Origin: CAVVKW01 sp963749035
GTDB taxonomy: Bacteria > Verrucomicrobiota > Verrucomicrobiia > Chthoniobacterales > JAATET01
Assembly: GCA_963749035.1 (NCBI GenBank)
Contig: CAVVKW010000004.1
Location: 1,302,001 to 1,366,000 of the forward strand
Direction of reading: 5' to 3'
DNA length: 64,000 nt
Shown: positions 32,298 through 41,195 of the stretch, one piece after another
Position numbering within the stretch: the first letter of the stretch is position 1
How the letters are laid out: the number at the start of each line of letters is the position of its first letter
The notes under the pieces: model-generated
What the model was told of the DNA's origin: nothing
Databases searched by the model: none
Seen by the model: the letters and a program-made list of their open reading frames with translations, nothing else
Program-made: the position numbers and the translations under genes

Positions 32298-33665
32298 ATG
32301 ACGCTCACCGAGATCAAATCGCTCCTCGCGCGTCACGACACGGCCCCTTCCAAATCTCTCGGGCAGAATTTCCTCTTCGATCAGAACTTGGCCCGATGGA
32401 CCGTCGACCAACTCGAAATCCAGCCCGGCGACCACGTCGTCGAGATCGGCCCCGGCCTCGGTTCGCTCACCGATCTCCTCGCCGAGCGCGCGACCACCCT
32501 CACCCTCATCGAAAAGGACGACCGCCTCATCCCCCACCTTCGAGCCCGCTACTGCAGCCCCACCATTCACCGTTCTCCAGTCACTAATCACCGCTCACAA
32601 ATCACCCTCCACCACACCGACGCCGTCACCTTCGACACCCGCCAGCTCCTCGGCCGCGGCCCGCTCAAAATTATCGGCAACCTCCCCTACTACGTCTCCA
32701 CGCCGATCCTCGACCGATTCGCCGACCCGCTCCTCGGCCCCACCCGACTCGTCTTCACCCTCCAGCGCGAACTCGCCGACCGCCTCAACGCCCGCCCCCG
32801 CACCAAGGCCTACGGGGCGATGACCGTTTCCATGGGCCGCCGCTGGCGCATCCAGTCCCTCCGCAACCTCCCCCCCAGCGTCTTTCACCCCGCCCCCAAG
32901 GTCGACTCCTCCGTCATCCTCATCACCCCCCGCCCGACCACCGAACTCCCCATCTGCGACGGCGAAATTTTCGAACGCCTCATCCGCTCCGGCTTCTCCG
33001 AGCGTCGCAAACAACTCCACCGTCACCTCGGCGAATACCGCTCCCGCTGGCCCGCCGCCGCCGCCCACCTCGGCGTCGCAGAAACGATCCGGGCCGAAGA
33101 ACTCAGTATCCCGCAGTGGATCGAACTCGCCCGATTCCTCGCCCCCGCGGTCGCCCAGCGGGGCGACGAAGACTTCGACGTCGTCGACCACAACGACACC
33201 GTCATCGACACCCGGCACCGCGACGAAGTCCACGCCCGCGACCTCCGCCACCGCGCGACCCACATCCTCGTCTTCAACGCCGCCGGCGAGCTTCTCCTCC
33301 AGAAGCGCTCACCGTGGAAAGACAAGAGCCCCGGCCTCTGGGATTCGTCCACCGCCGGCCACGTCGACGCTGGCGAGACTTACGAACAAGCCGCCCACCG
33401 CGAACTCCAAGAAGAAATCGGCATCGAAGTTCCCACCCTCACCCCACTTTTCAAACTCGGCTGCAGCGCCGAGACCGGCCACGAATTTCTCCAAATCTAC
33501 CGCGCCACCCACGAAGGCCCGTTCCTCACCTGCCCGAAGGAACTCGAAGGCGCCGCCTTTTTCTCGATGTCCCACGTGGAGGAATGGCTACGGAACACCC
33601 CCGCTGATTTCAGCCCCGTCTTCCGCCTCGTCTTCCCCCGACTCGTCACCTCGGCGCGAGCATGA
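32298..33665 (+). CDS. RsmA/KsgA 16S rRNA dimethyltransferase fused to a Nudix hydrolase
   Basis: A 455-residue fusion. Residues 1-285 are RsmA: SKSLGQNFLFDQ (18-29), SAM motif VVEIGPGLGSLT (47-58), catalytic NLPYY (128-132), and the C-terminal helical part SGFSERRKQL. RsmA dimethylates two adenines near the 16S 3' end. Residues about 305-455 are a Nudix domain of the isopentenyl-diphosphate-isomerase-like/YfcD group: HRDEVHARDLRHRATH, then the Nudix box GHVDAGETYEQAAHRELQEE (354-373). Such YfcD-like proteins are normally separate. Residues 89-102 lie in a heptamer array, giving an extra loop where other RsmA proteins run straight on. The fusion could tie rRNA maturation to nucleotide clearing, but that is speculation. 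Confidence 0.9.
   Translation: MTLTEIKSLLARHDTAPSKSLGQNFLFDQNLARWTVDQLEIQPGDHVVEIGPGLGSLTDLLAERATTLTLIEKDDRLIPHLRARYCSPTIHRSPVTNHRSQITLHHTDAVTFDTRQLLGRGPLKIIGNLPYYVSTPILDRFADPLLGPTRLVFTLQRELADRLNARPRTKAYGAMTVSMGRRWRIQSLRNLPPSVFHPAPKVDSSVILITPRPTTELPICDGEIFERLIRSGFSERRKQLHRHLGEYRSRWPAAAAHLGVAETIRAEELSIPQWIELARFLAPAVAQRGDEDFDVVDHNDTVIDTRHRDEVHARDLRHRATHILVFNAAGELLLQKRSPWKDKSPGLWDSSTAGHVDAGETYEQAAHRELQEEIGIEVPTLTPLFKLGCSAETGHEFLQIYRATHEGPFLTCPKELEGAAFFSMSHVEEWLRNTPADFSPVFRLVFPRLVTSARA
32564..32605 (+). repeat. Heptamer array inside rsmA (6 units, 42 bp, in frame)
   Basis: CATTCAC, CGTTCTC, CAGTCAC, TAATCAC, CGCTCAC and AAATCAC encode residues 89-102 of the RsmA fusion. Six units of 7 bp keep the frame because 42 is divisible by 3. 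The unit end TCAC is the same as in intergenic arrays at 19058 and 56796. Confidence 0.85.
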
Positions 33666-33671
33666 TTTTCG

Positions 33672-35204
33672 TCAACCCCCGGCGTCCCCCGTCCCTTCAG
33701 GATCGCCTCCATCCGCCAGATCGACCGCCGATGTCCGGCTGACCCGCAGTCCTAATTCGACCGCAAATCCCCGCGGCTGCCGATTCCAACACCGCACGGT
33801 CCCCTCGCAAGCCTCGACCGCGCTCTTCACGATCGCCAGCCCCAGCCCGACCCCGCCCGTTTCACGATCACGCGATTCGTCCACCCGGTAGAACGGATCG
33901 AACAACTTCCCCACCGCCGCATCCGGCACCCCGGGCCCACCGTCCTCGACGATCAGATTCACCCGATCCCCATCTGCCGTCGCGCTCACCGTCACCGGCC
34001 CCGCGTCACCGGCGAAACGAACCGCGTTCCGCACCAGGTTCCCGACCGCCCGCTCCAGCAAAGCGTCATCCGCGCGGACCACCAGCTCGTCGGGAACGGT
34101 GACCCGCACCGTGGCCTCTCCCACCTCCCGTTCGATCGCCGCTCGCACGGCCAACGCCACGTTCACCGCCTCGAGCTTCACGCCCCCCGCGCTGATCGCT
34201 GCCTTCGAAAACGAGAGCAGCTCATTCACCAATCGCGACATCTCCTCGACCTCCTCGCGCAAATCATTCACCCGCTCCTGCTCCGGCTTACCCACCCGTT
34301 GCGCAAGGATTTCAACGGCGACCTGCCCCCGCGCGATCGGCGCGCAAAGCTCGTGCGCAATGTCCCCCAGAAAACGCCGCTGCCCCGTCACGTATCCCTC
34401 CAACCGCCGCGCCATCGCCGCGATCGCCCTCGCCAGCTCCCCCAGCTCATCACGCCGCCGCAATGACCGCGCAAACCGCCCCTGCCAATCCGCGTCTTTC
34501 CCGATCAGATCGAAGTTCCCGCGAGCCACGCGGCCCGTCGCCGCCTCCATCGCCGAGATCGATCCCGTGATCCGACGAACGAACGGGAACCACCACACCA
34601 CCGACAAAAACGCCGCGAGCCCCACCCCCGCCAGCCACGGACGAAGATCCAGAAACAGCCCCCCCGCGCCCAGCGAATCCGAGCGCACCACCAGCCAGAC
34701 CGGCGGCGGGCCGCCCCCCGGCCGCCCGCCAGCCGGCAACCGCTGCACCGACCAATAATGACCGTCGATCCGAGTCACTCCCCTTCTCGGCGGTCGACGC
34801 GCATCCACGACGTCGCGACCCAAACCCGGATCTCCCGCCCGACGCTCACTCCGCTCCTCCCGCTCGGACCGCACCCGGTCCGCAATTTCCGCCGGCAGCG
34901 TCGTCGACGTTCCGACCAACTGCTCGCCCCGCGGCCCGAGCAGAATAAATCGTACCCGATACGCCTCGTCATACCGCGCCACGATCTCATCCCACTCGTC
35001 CCGCGGCGCCCGCCGCAGGTCCGAGACGAGCAAGCGCCCCACGGAACCCACCTGCCCCGCCGCGTCCGCCGTCAGCATCGCGGCCGGCCGAACTCCAAAC
35101 CCGAACCACAGCGTCATCGCCAGTGCCGCCACCAGCAGCACGGCGTTCAACGCCAGCCAACCCACGATCTTCGCGTAGAGTGGCAACGCCGTCCGCCCCA
35201 TCAT
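33672..35204 (-). CDS. CpxA-like sensor histidine kinase
   Basis: A 510-residue membrane kinase. TM1 lies near residues 12-35 and TM2 near 190-208; a periplasmic sensor sits between them with a Gly/Pro-rich part (PAGGRPGGGPPP). HAMP (about 208-265) leads to the phosphoacceptor His284 in DIAHELCAPIARGQVAVE, with Cys and Ala where HELRSP is usual. ATP-binding motifs are NLVRNAVRFA, VEDGGPGVP and GGVGLGLAIV. The gene overlaps its response-regulator gene by 4 bp. Confidence 0.92.
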   Translation of the reverse strand: MMGRTALPLYAKIVGWLALNAVLLVAALAMTLWFGFGVRPAAMLTADAAGQVGSVGRLLVSDLRRAPRDEWDEIVARYDEAYRVRFILLGPRGEQLVGTSTTLPAEIADRVRSEREERSERRAGDPGLGRDVVDARRPPRRGVTRIDGHYWSVQRLPAGGRPGGGPPPVWLVVRSDSLGAGGLFLDLRPWLAGVGLAAFLSVVWWFPFVRRITGSISAMEAATGRVARGNFDLIGKDADWQGRFARSLRRRDELGELARAIAAMARRLEGYVTGQRRFLGDIAHELCAPIARGQVAVEILAQRVGKPEQERVNDLREEVEEMSRLVNELLSFSKAAISAGGVKLEAVNVALAVRAAIEREVGEATVRVTVPDELVVRADDALLERAVGNLVRNAVRFAGDAGPVTVSATADGDRVNLIVEDGGPGVPDAAVGKLFDPFYRVDESRDRETGGVGLGLAIVKSAVEACEGTVRCWNRQPRGFAVELGLRVSRTSAVDLADGGDPEGTGDAGG

Positions 35205-35911
35205 TCCGGCCTCCGCAGTAGATAGCCCGCCGAACGCACCGTCCGAATGAACCGTGGGTCTCTCGCGTCGTCGCCCAGCTTTTTTCTTAACGCCGAGATG
35301 TGAACGTCCACCGACCGATCGTAGATGTCGTAATGCCGGTCCCGGATGTCTTCGATCAACTGCTCCCGCGACCTCACGCGACCCGCCGGTCGCGCCAGCG
35401 CCGCCAGCAGATCGAACTCAACTGGCGTCACCTCCACCGCTGTCCCATCGACCGCCACCGTTCGCGTATCGAGATCGATCCGCAGCCCCCCGACCTCCAG
35501 CACCCTCGCGTCCGCCTCGACCTGCGCATCCCTCCGCAGCCCTCGGCGAGTCACCGCCCGCAGCCGCGCCAGCAACTCGCGCGTCGAAAAAGTCTTCGGC
35601 AGATAATCGTCCGCGCCGATCTCCAGCCCCACGATCCGGTCCGCCTCTTCGCCCCGCCCCGTCAGCATGATCACCGGAACGTCCGAACCGGCCCGGATTC
35701 GCTTTAACACCTCAAACCCATCCAAGCCCGGTAACATCACGTCGAGAATCACGACGTCGACCCCACCCGCCAGCGCCGCATCCGCCCCGGCCGGCCCCGC
35801 GTGCACCGACCGCACCACGTAACCCATCGGCTCGAGGTAATCCGCGACTAACCGGCAGAGTTTCCGATCGTCGTCGATCATGAGCACCTCGAGTCGTTCG
35901 TCCACCGCCAT
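35201..35911 (-). CDS. OmpR-family response regulator (CpxR-like)
   Basis: A 236-residue regulator. The receiver has DDD near residue 13, the phospho-acceptor Asp57 (ILDVMLPG), Thr84 (MLTG), and Lys106 (LPKTFSTREL). A winged helix follows (residues 135-230): LTPVEFDLLAALA-type sequence, SVDVHISALRKKLGDD, and the end FIRTVRSAGYLLR. It is cotranscribed with the kinase. The divergent gene at 36029 is a likely target. The start codon is within an array-like AT-rich repeat (35909-35930). Confidence 0.94.
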   Translation of the reverse strand: MAVDERLEVLMIDDDRKLCRLVADYLEPMGYVVRSVHAGPAGADAALAGGVDVVILDVMLPGLDGFEVLKRIRAGSDVPVIMLTGRGEEADRIVGLEIGADDYLPKTFSTRELLARLRAVTRRGLRRDAQVEADARVLEVGGLRIDLDTRTVAVDGTAVEVTPVEFDLLAALARPAGRVRSREQLIEDIRDRHYDIYDRSVDVHISALRKKLGDDARDPRFIRTVRSAGYLLRRPE

Positions 35912-35922
35912 CTCAGAAATCA
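35909..35922. repeat. Short heptamer pair at response-regulator start
   Basis: CATCTCA and GAAATCA form two 7-bp units, followed by an 8-bp variant GAAAATCA. The first unit holds the start codon of the response regulator gene. Confidence 0.35.
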
Positions 35923-36028
35923 GAAAATCACAGCCACCCCCTGAAAACGCCCCTTTTTACCAAACGCTGACAATTTTTCCCGCCATCCTCACACCTCCTT
36001 AACAATCCGCGGGTCTAATCCCATTGAA

Positions 36029-36409
36029 ATGAAAACACCAAACCTCACCCTCCTCGCCGCGACCGCGGCATTCCTCATCACCACAGCCGGCACCACGCTC
36101 GCCAAACCACCGGGCGGCAATGGCGGTCCCGGCAATGGCAGCCAACGCTCCGGCCACCAGGCCGCATCCGATCAACGCGGGGGTCATCAGCCCGGCGGCA
36201 GTCAGCAAGGCGGTGGCCAACGCGGCCCGCAAGGCGGACCGCCTCCCGTCCTCAAAGCACTCGACACCGATCAAGACGGTGTCGTCTCCGCGGAGGAAAT
36301 TGCCGCCGCCTCCACCGCGCTCGCTACCCTCGACGCGAACGGCGACGGCGAACTCACGCGTGACGAACTCCGTCCACCGCGCGGCAAGCGCAGTCAGTCA
36401 GAGGAATAA
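36029..36409 (+). CDS. Exported EF-hand calcium-binding protein
   Basis: A 126-residue protein with a signal peptide (residues 1-25, ending TLA-KP). Residues 27-75 are low complexity Gly/Gln/Pro/His. Two EF-hand loops follow: DTDQDGVVSAEE (79-90) and DANGDGELTRDE (102-113), with all acidic ligand positions filled. The tail is basic and then acidic. It lies divergent from the CpxRA-like system, in the same place as CpxP or calcium-responsive CarO/CarP genes elsewhere, so it may be part of a calcium or envelope stress circuit (inference). Confidence 0.88.
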   Translation: MKTPNLTLLAATAAFLITTAGTTLAKPPGGNGGPGNGSQRSGHQAASDQRGGHQPGGSQQGGGQRGPQGGPPPVLKALDTDQDGVVSAEEIAAASTALATLDANGDGELTRDELRPPRGKRSQSEE

Positions 36410-36421
36410 CCCCCACCCGGA

Positions 36422-36452
36422 TTCCCGGGCCGCGCACTCGCCGGCCCGGGAA
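36422..36452. terminator. GC-rich hairpin after EF-hand gene
   Basis: TTCCCGGGCCG and CGGCCCGGGAA form an 11-bp perfect stem around nine bases, 13 bp after the stop codon. It has no U-run, so the terminator role is plausible but not certain. Confidence 0.5.
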
Positions 36453-36625
36453 CTCCCGGCCTCCATCACCCCGGTCGACCGAGCCCACTCGGCCGCTCGA
36501 CCCCCGTCCTCCGCCAGATTGCGATCACCGCGATTGCATCTCGGCGCAACGTTTCGCCATCGCGCCTTCATTTCCCTCGGAAATGCGCTACCGTTTTGGT
36601 GCCCAAGCGTCCGCCACCAAGCCGC

Positions 36626-36766
36626 ATGTTTCAACTCACCCGTCAGGAGAGAATTCTCGTCGTCGCCATCCTCCTCGCCTTCGTCACCGGCCTGATCGTA
36701 AAATCCTACCGCTCGCAAGCCGCTTTCTCCCAGACGCCCGCTCAAACGCAAAATGCAGACCAATAG
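36626..36766 (+). CDS. 46-residue single-pass membrane protein
   Basis: A short gene beginning MFQLTRQERILVVAILLAF and ending at 36766. Residues 9-25 form one membrane helix after a short basic N-terminus, and the tail is Gln/Ala rich. The opening LTRQERILVVAILL is like the N-terminal anchor of verrucomicrobial ComEA/helix-hairpin-helix proteins, but here no such domain follows. It overlaps the Minf_1886 gene by 14 bp, which supports translation as a real coding unit. Confidence 0.7.
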   Translation: MFQLTRQERILVVAILLAFVTGLIVKSYRSQAAFSQTPAQTQNADQ

Positions 36767-37181
36767 TTTCTCCGAATCCCTCGACGCCATCTGCCAGCAA
36801 GACCCACGCTACGATCGCGCCGCCTACGTCTTTCTGCGCGACGCCCTCGAGGACACCATCAAACGCCGCCGCAAGTCCCGCAAGGAAACCCCCTCCGACG
36901 TCGGTGCCGCCGAGCTCCTCGACGGCTTCCGCGTTTACGCCCTCAAGGAATACGGCCCGATGGCCGCCACCGTCCTCGAATACTGGGGCGTGCGCTCCAC
37001 CACCGACGTCGGCAATCTCGTCTTCAATCTCGTCGACGCTCAGGTCTTCAGCAAAACCGATCGCGACACCCCGGAAGCCTTCGCGGACGCCTACGACTTT
37101 GACGCCGCCTTCCAGGCTCCGTTCCGACCGTCTGGAAAAAGATTGAGCAAATTCCCCGAGCGCGATGTCAAACGCGCCTGA
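36753..37181 (+). CDS. Minf_1886 family protein
   Basis: A 142-residue cytoplasmic protein of a family named after Methylacidiphilum infernorum and common in Verrucomicrobiota and Planctomycetota. Conserved text: QDPRYDRAAYVFLRDAL, SGQELLDG-like AAELLDGFRVYALKEYG, WGVRSTTDVGNLVFNLV, and FSKTDRDTPEAFADAYDF. No catalytic motif is evident; function is unknown. It overlaps both neighbours (14 bp before, 1 bp TGATG after), so the three genes form one coupled unit. Confidence 0.9.
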   Translation: MQTNSFSESLDAICQQDPRYDRAAYVFLRDALEDTIKRRRKSRKETPSDVGAAELLDGFRVYALKEYGPMAATVLEYWGVRSTTDVGNLVFNLVDAQVFSKTDRDTPEAFADAYDFDAAFQAPFRPSGKRLSKFPERDVKRA

Positions 37182-39859
37182 TGTATCGAAGACCTCTCTT
37201 TTGCGCAGTATTTTACATGGCCCTTTCCCTATCTCCCGCTTTTTCAAAGACCACACCCACGGTCACGCCCACCAATTCCCCGACCCTCCCGTCGAGCTCC
37301 GCACAGGTCTTCACGCTGGAGAATGGCCTCACCCTAATCGTCGACGAGGACCGCAGCACTCCGGTCGCCAGCGTCCAGGGCTGGTGCGAGACCGGCAGCA
37401 TCGATGAAGGCAAATGGACCGGTGCCGGCCTCTCCCACATCCTCGAGCACATGCTCTTCAAGGGCACCGACAAACGAGGCAAGGGCGTCATCGACAGCAC
37501 CGTCCAAAGCCTGGGTGGCTACATCAACGCCTCCACCTCCTTCGACCGCACCATCTACTACATCGACATTCCTGCCGACGGAGTTGCCGAAGCCGTCGAC
37601 ATCGTTTGCGACGTCATGGTCAACGCCAACATTCCCGCCGACGAGTATGACAAGGAGCAGGAAGTCATCCGCCGCGAATTCGCGATGGGTTTTGACAACC
37701 CCGACCGCGTGAGTTCGCGACTCCTCTTCAGCACCGTCTTCACCGAGAGCCCCTACCGCCACCCCGTCATCGGATACCTCGACGTTTACAACAAACTCAC
37801 CCGCGAGGACGTCGTCGAATACTACAAGGCCCGCTACGTCCCGAATAACATGTTTCTCGTCGTGGTCGGCGACGTGGACGCCCTCGCGATCAAGGATCAG
37901 GTCGAAAAATTCTTTGCCGACCATCCGCGCGTCGCGCTCCCGCCGGTTTACATTCCCACCGAGCCCCAGCAGACCGGTCGCCGAGAAGCCCACGAGGAAT
38001 TTCCGACCGAACTCACCCGACTCAACCTCGCCTGGCGCACCCCGCCCGTCACGGCACCGGAGATGCCGGCACTCGACCTCCTCAGCACCGTCCTCGGTGG
38101 CGGCGTGAGTAGCCCGCTCTACCAGGACGTTCGGGAAGATCAGGGCCTCGTCTCCAGCATTGGTGCCGGATGTTACGCTTTGGCCAACGAAGGTCTTTTC
38201 GTCATCCGGGCCGTGACCGAACCCGGCAAACGCCAGGCCGCGACCGACGCCGCGCTCGCGAACGTCGAGCGCATCAAAGCCGAAGGCGTCAGCGAAGCCG
38301 ACCTCACGAAAGCGCGGAATTCCCTGCTCTCCTCCCAGCTTGGCGCCCTCACCACCGTCAGCGGCATGGCCTCCGACCACGGCTCGAATTGGCTCCTCAC
38401 CCGTAACCTGAATTTTTCCCGCGACTACCTCAACGCTCTGAACCGAACCACCGTCGACGACCTCCAGCGCGTCGCTCAGCAGTATCTCACCGAGGACAAC
38501 CTGACCGTCACTTCCCTGAATCCCGTCGGCTCCCTCGCCGCGCTCGAAGAGCAAGCCCCCGTCGCCGCCCGCGACGGTGAGATCAAGTCATTCACTCTTC
38601 CAAATGGCCTGGAGCTCATCGTTCGAGAAAACCATCGCCTCCCGCTCGTCTCCATGTCCGCCGTGTTCAAGGGCGGCGTCCTCGCCGAGACTCCGGCAAA
38701 CAACGGCATCTCCGCCCTTCTTAGCCGCACCATCGTCAAGGGCACCGATAGCCGCAGCGCGCGAGAGATCGCTTCCGCCATCGAATCCGTCGGCGGCACG
38801 ATTGAAGGCAGCTCCGGCAATAACAGCGTGACGGTCTCCGTCGACGTCATGAAACCCGACCTTTCGCTCGGATTGGAACTCCTCGCCGACGTGCTGAAGA
38901 ACGCCACCTATCCCGACTCCGAAGTCGTTCGGGAAAAGGAAGCTCAGGTCGCGGAAATCAAGCGGGACGAGGATCAGATGACCGGCGTCGCCCGCAACGT
39001 CGTCCGCGAAAACCTTTTTCCCCATCACCCATACGGGCTCCGCAGCACCGGCACGACGGAGACGGTGAATGAACTCACCCCCAAACAGCTCCGGGATTTT
39101 CACCAGAAAATTATCAACGGCCAGAATGGCGTGCTAGCGGTCTTCGGCAACGTCGACGCCGACGACGTTTACGAGCAGGTGAAGGCCATGCTCTCCGAGC
39201 TGCCACCCGGCCAGGACGTCTTCGCCGAGCTCCCCAATCCGCCGGCGCCGACCACCGACGAATCCTTCACCGAGATCCGCGAGAAAAACCAGGCTATCGT
39301 CATGATCGGTTACCCCGGCGTCGACATCTTCACCCCAGACCGCGCCGTCATGGAGCTCATCGACACCGCCTCCAGTGATCTCGGCTCCCGGTTCTTCAAC
39401 CGCATCCGCGAAGAGCTTGGCCTCGCCTACTTCGTTGGCACCACTCAGCTCATCGGACCCACCCCGGGCATGCTCGTCTTCTACCTCGGAACCGATCCGG
39501 CCAAGGTCGACGAAGTCCGCCGTGCGTTTAAGGACGAGATCGCCAATCTCGCCAAGCAGGGCCTCACGCCCGAAGAGCTCACCAAAGCCAAGAAAAAACT
39601 CCTCGGTGCCGAAGCGATCCGCGACCAGAGCGACGCCGCCATGGCGCAAGCCATCGCGCTCGACGTGCTCTTCGGCCTCGGGACCGATTTCCGCGACAAA
39701 CGCCGCGCCGCCGTCGACGAAATCACCGTGGAGGATACCCAACGCGTTTCCAGTCAGTATTTCGGCAGCCCCGGCAGCGTGGAAGCCGTCGTCATGCCCC
39801 AACCCACACCGGAGTCGACCCCGACACCGTCCCCCATCCCCGCAGGCACACCTGAATAA
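37181..39859 (+). CDS. Exported double M16-domain zinc metallopeptidase
   Basis: An 892-residue pitrilysin-like peptidase with a signal peptide (residues 1-22). The first M16 unit has the inverse zinc motif HILEH (86-90), with the third ligand Glu further on in EVIRREFAMGF. The second half begins near residue 455 (SFTLPNGLELIVREN) and has LLSRTIVKGT where the zinc motif would be, so it is the inactive partner that closes the clamshell. A proline-rich tail ends the protein. Periplasmic peptide clearance is likely. It is coupled to the Minf_1886 gene. Confidence 0.93.
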   Translation: MYRRPLFCAVFYMALSLSPAFSKTTPTVTPTNSPTLPSSSAQVFTLENGLTLIVDEDRSTPVASVQGWCETGSIDEGKWTGAGLSHILEHMLFKGTDKRGKGVIDSTVQSLGGYINASTSFDRTIYYIDIPADGVAEAVDIVCDVMVNANIPADEYDKEQEVIRREFAMGFDNPDRVSSRLLFSTVFTESPYRHPVIGYLDVYNKLTREDVVEYYKARYVPNNMFLVVVGDVDALAIKDQVEKFFADHPRVALPPVYIPTEPQQTGRREAHEEFPTELTRLNLAWRTPPVTAPEMPALDLLSTVLGGGVSSPLYQDVREDQGLVSSIGAGCYALANEGLFVIRAVTEPGKRQAATDAALANVERIKAEGVSEADLTKARNSLLSSQLGALTTVSGMASDHGSNWLLTRNLNFSRDYLNALNRTTVDDLQRVAQQYLTEDNLTVTSLNPVGSLAALEEQAPVAARDGEIKSFTLPNGLELIVRENHRLPLVSMSAVFKGGVLAETPANNGISALLSRTIVKGTDSRSAREIASAIESVGGTIEGSSGNNSVTVSVDVMKPDLSLGLELLADVLKNATYPDSEVVREKEAQVAEIKRDEDQMTGVARNVVRENLFPHHPYGLRSTGTTETVNELTPKQLRDFHQKIINGQNGVLAVFGNVDADDVYEQVKAMLSELPPGQDVFAELPNPPAPTTDESFTEIREKNQAIVMIGYPGVDIFTPDRAVMELIDTASSDLGSRFFNRIREELGLAYFVGTTQLIGPTPGMLVFYLGTDPAKVDEVRRAFKDEIANLAKQGLTPEELTKAKKKLLGAEAIRDQSDAAMAQAIALDVLFGLGTDFRDKRRAAVDEITVEDTQRVSSQYFGSPGSVEAVVMPQPTPESTPTPSPIPAGTPE

Positions 39860-39891
39860 TCGGCCGCCGTCGCACGTCCACCCACCACACC

Positions 39892-40191
39892 ATGGCCCAG
39901 TTGCAAAAATCCCAAGCGAACGATGGCGACATGACGCAGCGCTTCATCGAATTCGTCATGATGCAGGGCCAGCAGGTCGCCCTCTTCCTCGGTCGCACCC
40001 CAAACCCGCAGACCGGAGAACTCGAAGTCAATCTGCCCATCGCTCGGATGGTCATCGATCAGCTCGAAATGCTCCGGGAAAAAACCCGCGGCAACCTCAA
40101 TCACGAAGAAGACGAGATCCTCCAAAGTATCCTCACCGACCTTCAGCAGGCCTACGCCGCCGTCGAGCGCGGTGCTGAGTTCGCCGCTTAA
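39892..40191 (+). CDS. DUF1844 domain protein
   Basis: A 99-residue cytoplasmic protein. The family text includes FIEFVMMQGQQVALFLGR, then NLPIARMVIDQLEMLREKTRGNL and EEDEILQSILTDLQQAY, all typical of DUF1844. Function is unknown. It lies 32 bp after the M16 gene and may belong to the same run; the next gene starts 106 bp after it. Confidence 0.9.
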   Translation: MAQLQKSQANDGDMTQRFIEFVMMQGQQVALFLGRTPNPQTGELEVNLPIARMVIDQLEMLREKTRGNLNHEEDEILQSILTDLQQAYAAVERGAEFAA

Positions 40192-40297
40192 GACGCGTTG
40201 GCAGTCACTCCAGCAACGCCTCGCTCGGCGTTTCCGGCGTTCTCCCGACCCGACCTCAGACATCGACGCCGCGGAATTTCGCAATATCATCCGCCGC

Positions 40298-41188
40298 ATG
40301 TCCGCCAGCTCCGGAAAAGTCAAAGTCGGTCTCATTCAAAGCCGCAGCGTCGCTGATCCGAAAGGGAACCTCGCCATCGCCGAGCGCGGCATCCGCTCCG
40401 CCGCCGAACGCGGCGCGCAAATCATCTGTCTGCAAGAACTCTTCCTGACTCCCTACTTTTGTCAGAGCGAGGACCACGCAAATTTCGAACTCGCCGAACC
40501 CATCCCCGGCCCGACCACGGAGACCCTCTCCGCCGTCGCCGGCGAGCTGGGCGTCGTCCTCGTTGCCTCGCTCTTTGAGCGCCGCGCCCCCGGCGTTTAC
40601 CACAACACCGCCGCCGTCATCGACGCCGACGGCACCTACCTTGGGAAATATCGAAAGATGCACATTCCCGACGACCCGCTCTTCTACGAAAAGTTCTATT
40701 TCACCCCCGGCGACCTCGGCTTCCAGGCCTACGAGACCCGCTTCGGCAAAATCGGCGTATGCGTCTGTTGGGACCAGTGGTATCCCGAGGCCGCCCGCCT
40801 GACCGCACTCCGCGGCGCGCAAATTCTTTTCTATCCGACCGCCATCGGCTGGCACCCCACCGAAAAGGCAGAATACGGCAGCCGCCAGCACAGCGCCTGG
40901 GAAACCGTCCAGCGCGGTCACGCCGTCGCCAATGGCTGCTACGTCGCCGCCCCGAACCGCGTCGGACTCGAAACTCCCATCGGAGGAGACGGAATCGAAT
41001 TTTGGGGACAATCCTTCATCTGTGATCCCTCCGGCGTGATTCTCGACAAGGCCCCCGACGACGAAGAATCCATTCTCGTCACCGAGGTCGATCTGGCCTC
41101 CGTCGACACCCAGCGCACTCACTGGCCTTTCCTTCGCGACCGCCGGATCGATGCCTACGGCGAGATCACCCGCCGCCTCATCGACTGA
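40298..41188 (+). CDS. aguB: N-carbamoylputrescine amidase-type nitrilase-superfamily enzyme
   Basis: A 296-residue carbon-nitrogen hydrolase. Catalytic triad residues are Glu47 (LQELF), Lys120 (KYRKMHIPDDP), and Cys157 (CVCWDQWYPE). The sequence around DQWYPEAARLTALRGAQILFYPTAIGWHP matches AguB, which makes putrescine from N-carbamoylputrescine. The ATG at 40298 gives the usual length; a start at 40172 would overlap the DUF1844 gene and add a basic leader. No agmatine deiminase (AguA) gene is in the window. Confidence 0.87.
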   Translation: MSASSGKVKVGLIQSRSVADPKGNLAIAERGIRSAAERGAQIICLQELFLTPYFCQSEDHANFELAEPIPGPTTETLSAVAGELGVVLVASLFERRAPGVYHNTAAVIDADGTYLGKYRKMHIPDDPLFYEKFYFTPGDLGFQAYETRFGKIGVCVCWDQWYPEAARLTALRGAQILFYPTAIGWHPTEKAEYGSRQHSAWETVQRGHAVANGCYVAAPNRVGLETPIGGDGIEFWGQSFICDPSGVILDKAPDDEESILVTEVDLASVDTQRTHWPFLRDRRIDAYGEITRRLID

Positions 41189-41195
41189 CGCATCG

